Origin: Lachnospiraceae bacterium
GTDB taxonomy: Bacteria > Bacillota > Clostridia > Lachnospirales > Lachnospiraceae
Assembly: GCA_017617005.1 (NCBI GenBank)
Contig: JAFZWW010000144.1
Location: 1-42,334, forward strand
Length of the DNA: 42,334 bases
Direction of reading: 5' to 3'
Below, piece after piece: positions 40,312-42,334 of this stretch; position 1 is the first letter of the stretch; each line of letters starts with the position of its first letter. Under the pieces are notes generated by a model that did no database searches, was not told the origin of the DNA, and saw nothing but the letters and a program-made list of their open reading frames with translations. Both the position numbers and the translations under genes were made by a program.

Positions 40312-40767
40312 GTGATCTGCGCATACGATGAGAATCTTCTTTATAAGGCACAAACAACCCTTGCTCATATGTTGGATTGCGCAGTCAATCTATATGGTTA
40401 TAAGCTTTCCGAATACTATGATCTTTTTTTGCATTCTCAATATGCGTCCCGTTTTGAAAACGGCGAGTCCTCCGTTATCGCCGGAATGTCGGGACATGAA
40501 CTGGCGTATTGCGTAATAAATGATCATAAAGAAATTCCGCTGAAAGATAACAGGTATGCGGTTGACAGAACTCCGGAGTATTGGACAGGATGGAGTCTGG
40601 CATATTACCAGTGGTACAGTTCAAGATCGTTCCGGTATATCAATGAATTTGCACCGATAGAAGATGTCTTCTCAATATATTCCAAGTATCACGAAATGGA
40701 TATTCTTCATTTTGTTGAGTACTTAAATGAAAAAGAAGCTTGTTACAGTCAAAAATTTTCATTGTAA
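40312..40767 (+). CDS. Conserved unknown protein of a widespread Clostridia family
   Basis: The protein has 151 residues from GTG 40312, with AAGGAG 7 bases upstream; a GTG at 40309 is an alternative. There is no TM or signal. Two segments stand out: GMSGHELAYCV near residue 65 and EYWTGWSLAYYQWYSSRSF near 94, then the end YHEMDILHFV. I recognise this pattern from many uncharacterised Firmicutes proteins, often in accessory regions, but no function is known to me. The helical, aromatic-rich middle suggests protein binding. It sits 15 bases before the frameshifted lipoprotein, on the same strand and near the toxin module and tRNA remnant. Confidence 0.78.
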   Translation: MICAYDENLLYKAQTTLAHMLDCAVNLYGYKLSEYYDLFLHSQYASRFENGESSVIAGMSGHELAYCVINDHKEIPLKDNRYAVDRTPEYWTGWSLAYYQWYSSRSFRYINEFAPIEDVFSIYSKYHEMDILHFVEYLNEKEACYSQKFSL

Positions 40768-40782
40768 AAGGAGGAGAAAACA

Positions 40783-41327
40783 GTGAAAAGAAAAATGGCA
40801 TTAAGTCTCTGCGCGTGCATCATGGCACTTGGTCTGACTGCATGTGGCGGTAATGTTGCAGAATCTACGAGTGTTGATGCCCCCCCATTTCCGAGAGCGT
40901 GACGTCAAGCACAGGTGATGAATCTGCATCTGTCGCAGATGATTCAGCAAGTACCGTTGACGCCGGGCAGACATCAGTGTCAAATGGCTCTGGAAAATTT
41001 GAGGATTATTGGGAAGGTGATGATTACTTTAATATTGAAGCTTACGCATTAGATAATGGCTGCGACGTTATGTGGATTGGTTCAGATGGATACGAATGCG
41101 AAAGAGCAGACGCTACAGCTTTAATAGTCTTCTACGGAGACTGGACAATCCAGGTGATGCCCGCAAACATATTAGCAACAAACAGCAACCATACTGATCC
41201 ACAGGGTTTATCAGTACCTACTGGAACCAAAAAGGTTTCTATTTGCAAAGAAAATAACGTAGAATTATATGATGGATGTTGCGAATGCTTCAAAAAAATG
41301 TTAGAGACACTTAAGTCATCCAGTTAA
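40783..41327 (+). pseudogene. Lipoprotein gene broken by a frameshift in a C7 tract
   Basis: AGGAGGA and GTG 40783 begin a lipoprotein signal with lipobox LTAC in MALGLTACGG. The frame hits a TGA at 40902 shortly after the seven Cs at 40880-40886. One added C would join it to the frame from 40899 to the TAA at 41325-41327, giving one chain of about 181 residues with a Ser/Thr/Asp-rich linker followed by a domain with several Cys (CDVMW, YECER, CCECF). I do not recognise that domain. The tract could be a phase-variable switch, an inactivating mutation or a sequencing error. The gene follows the unknown gene by 15 bases. Confidence 0.8.
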
Positions 41328-41340
41328 TATCGATGAGTTT

Positions 41341-41366
41341 AAAAAGCGCCCAATGGGCGCTTTTTT
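41341..41366 (+). terminator. Terminator after the lipoprotein gene
   Basis: AAAAAGCGCCC and GGGCGCTTTTT form a perfect 11-base stem with loop AAT and a T run, 13 bases past the stop codon. Confidence 0.93.
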
Positions 41367-41387
41367 ATATGGTTTGGAGTAAGTGGT

Positions 41388-42140
41388 TCATTTTATCACA
41401 AGTTCGACAGGGCAGTGATCCGATCCCATGATGTCTGTGTGGATGTCTGCACTGACGAGTCTCTTTTCAAGCTTCTTTGAAGCTACGAAGTAGTCGATGC
41501 GCCATCCCGCGTTGTTCTCCCTTGAGTGGAACATATATGACCACCAGGAGTAGATCTCTTTTCTGTCGGGATAGAAATATCTGAACGTATCTATGTATCC
41601 GCTTTCCAGCACCTTGCCGAATGCAGCTCTTTCCTCGTCGGAGAAGCCCGCATTGTGGTGATTGGATGAGGGATTCTTAAGGTCGATCTCGTTGTGTGCA
41701 ACATTCAGGTCGCCGCAGTAGATGACCGGTTTTTTCTTTTCCAGTTTGAGGATATATGCAAGGAATGCTTCTTCCCATTTCATTCTGTAGTCGAGACGGG
41801 CGAGTTCTCTCTGTGAATTGGGAACATAGACCGTGATGAAATAAAAATCCTTGAATTCCGCGGTGATCACACGCCCTTCATGGTCGTGCTCTTCCACACC
41901 GATCCCGTATGTGACGGATATGGGTTCTTCTTTCGTAAAGAGCGCGGTTCCCGAATAACCCTTCTTTTCCGCATAATTCCAGTACTGGTGGTATCCCGGA
42001 AGGTCGAGTTCAAACTGTCCTTCGGAAAGCTTTGTTTCCTGGAGGCAGAATATATCCGCATCCAGCTTGGCAAAAGAATCTGCGAATCCTTTTCCCGAGC
42101 AAGCCCTGAGTCCGTTAACATTCCAAGAGATGAATTTCAT
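41388..42140 (-). CDS. xth: Exodeoxyribonuclease III
   Basis: The protein has 250 residues, with AAAGGA upstream of the ATG. All core motifs are present: SWNVNGLRA at the N-terminus, LQETKL with the metal Glu34, GDLNVAHNEIDL with catalytic Asp and Asn, the WRIDYF segment and GSDHCPVEL with the final Asp-His. The enzyme cuts DNA at abasic sites and degrades 3' ends in base-excision repair. It faces the end of the accessory patch, across a terminator. There is no sign of truncation. Confidence 0.97.
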   Translation of the reverse strand: MKFISWNVNGLRACSGKGFADSFAKLDADIFCLQETKLSEGQFELDLPGYHQYWNYAEKKGYSGTALFTKEEPISVTYGIGVEEHDHEGRVITAEFKDFYFITVYVPNSQRELARLDYRMKWEEAFLAYILKLEKKKPVIYCGDLNVAHNEIDLKNPSSNHHNAGFSDEERAAFGKVLESGYIDTFRYFYPDRKEIYSWWSYMFHSRENNAGWRIDYFVASKKLEKRLVSADIHTDIMGSDHCPVELVIK

Positions 42141-42219
42141 ATGGGTTTTCCTTTCGATGTGCGATATCAGGATTATAACATGAATACTGACCTAAAAGAC
42201 CAAAAAGCCCCTTTGCCCA

Positions 42220-42248
42220 TTGCGGGCATAATCGAAAAATAGTATAAT
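42220..42248 (+). promoter_or_regulatory. Promoter of the gene starting at the right edge
   Basis: TTGCGG (42220-42225) and a consensus TATAAT (42243-42248) are 17 bases apart. The start codon at 42331 lies 75 bases beyond the likely transcription start. Confidence 0.6.
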
Positions 42249-42330
42249 TTCTACTCAGATGCGTGATTTTATTAAGTAGTTCTGGAAGATCTATGATAAA
42301 TCATTCACATTCTATTAAGGAGGCTATTAC

Positions 42331-42334
42331 ATGA
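42331..42334 (+). CDS. Start codon of a gene cut off by the window edge
   Basis: AAGGAGG at about 42318-42324 is 6 bases before an ATG at 42331-42333, and a promoter lies upstream. Only one base of the second codon is visible, so the product cannot be named. Confidence 0.6.

Noticed and set aside
40899..41327. Independent gene starting at GTG 40899
   Set aside because: It has no ribosome binding site and begins in the middle of a Ser-rich linker; the upstream lipoprotein signal in another frame completes it.

Overview
The window looks like a chromosomal segment of a Gram-positive anaerobe of the Clostridia, most likely a Lachnospiraceae member related to Butyrivibrio or Roseburia. This is inferred from gene content and style: strong AGGAGG ribosome binding sites, VanR/VanS-like two-component pairs, a GH10 xylanase-esterase, CPCC and YhfC families, a type IV pilus operon without an outer-membrane secretin, and mid-range GC. 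No rRNA or intact tRNA is present.

Layout. (1) 1-2.85 kb: end of an unknown gene, a PrsW-type membrane protease with zinc ribbons, a GNAT acetyltransferase and a P-loop kinase-like protein, closed by a terminator. (2) 3.0-9.7 kb: one tightly coupled operon with an ABC exporter ATPase, an FtsX/MacB-type permease, a lipoprotein amidase of the Ntn-hydrolase type, a response regulator and a sensor kinase. (3) 9.8-12.15 kb: a LytTR regulator with a coiled-coil membrane protein, a CPCC protein and a small secreted protein resembling toxin nuclease domains. (4) 12.15-15.9 kb, minus strand: pgeF and a second two-component system. (5) 16.1-20.2 kb: a signal-less GH10 xylanase-esterase followed by a chemoreceptor signalling domain fused to a sugar-binding-protein domain. 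(6) 20.4-24.3 kb: uracil permease, a TIKI/EreA-like membrane protein and a YhfC-family membrane protein. (7) 24.4-38.4 kb, minus strand: a type IV pilus operon of four pilin-like or pilin tip genes (including a 1991-residue giant pilin), one pilin-shaped membrane protein, PilC, a PilM-PilN fusion, PilO, PilB and the major pilin. (8) 38.6-39.7 kb: glutathione peroxidase and OhrR. (9) 39.75-41.37 kb: a small accessory patch with a type I toxin-antitoxin module, a decayed tRNA-Val, a conserved unknown gene and a lipoprotein broken at a poly-C tract. (10) 41.4-42.3 kb: exodeoxyribonuclease III and the start of a truncated gene.

The two most notable systems are these. First, the GH10-esterase and the chemoreceptor/sugar-binding fusion sit 35 bases apart. 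Neither has a signal peptide, and the receptor has a single N-terminal membrane segment, so its ligand domain should lie in the cytoplasm. I infer a receptor that reads intracellular sugar, possibly xylo-oligosaccharide processed by its neighbour. Second, the giant pilin carries about 28 glycine-rich repeats behind an ordinary prepilin signal and is encoded with three minor pilins, one lacking Glu5 as GspK does. I infer a pilus with a very large adhesin at its tip.

Genes are mostly packed with overlaps or gaps under 40 bases. The only gene-poor stretch over 300 bases is 39695-40311, which holds the toxin-antitoxin module and the tRNA remnant. All functional assignments come from reading motifs; no database search was run.
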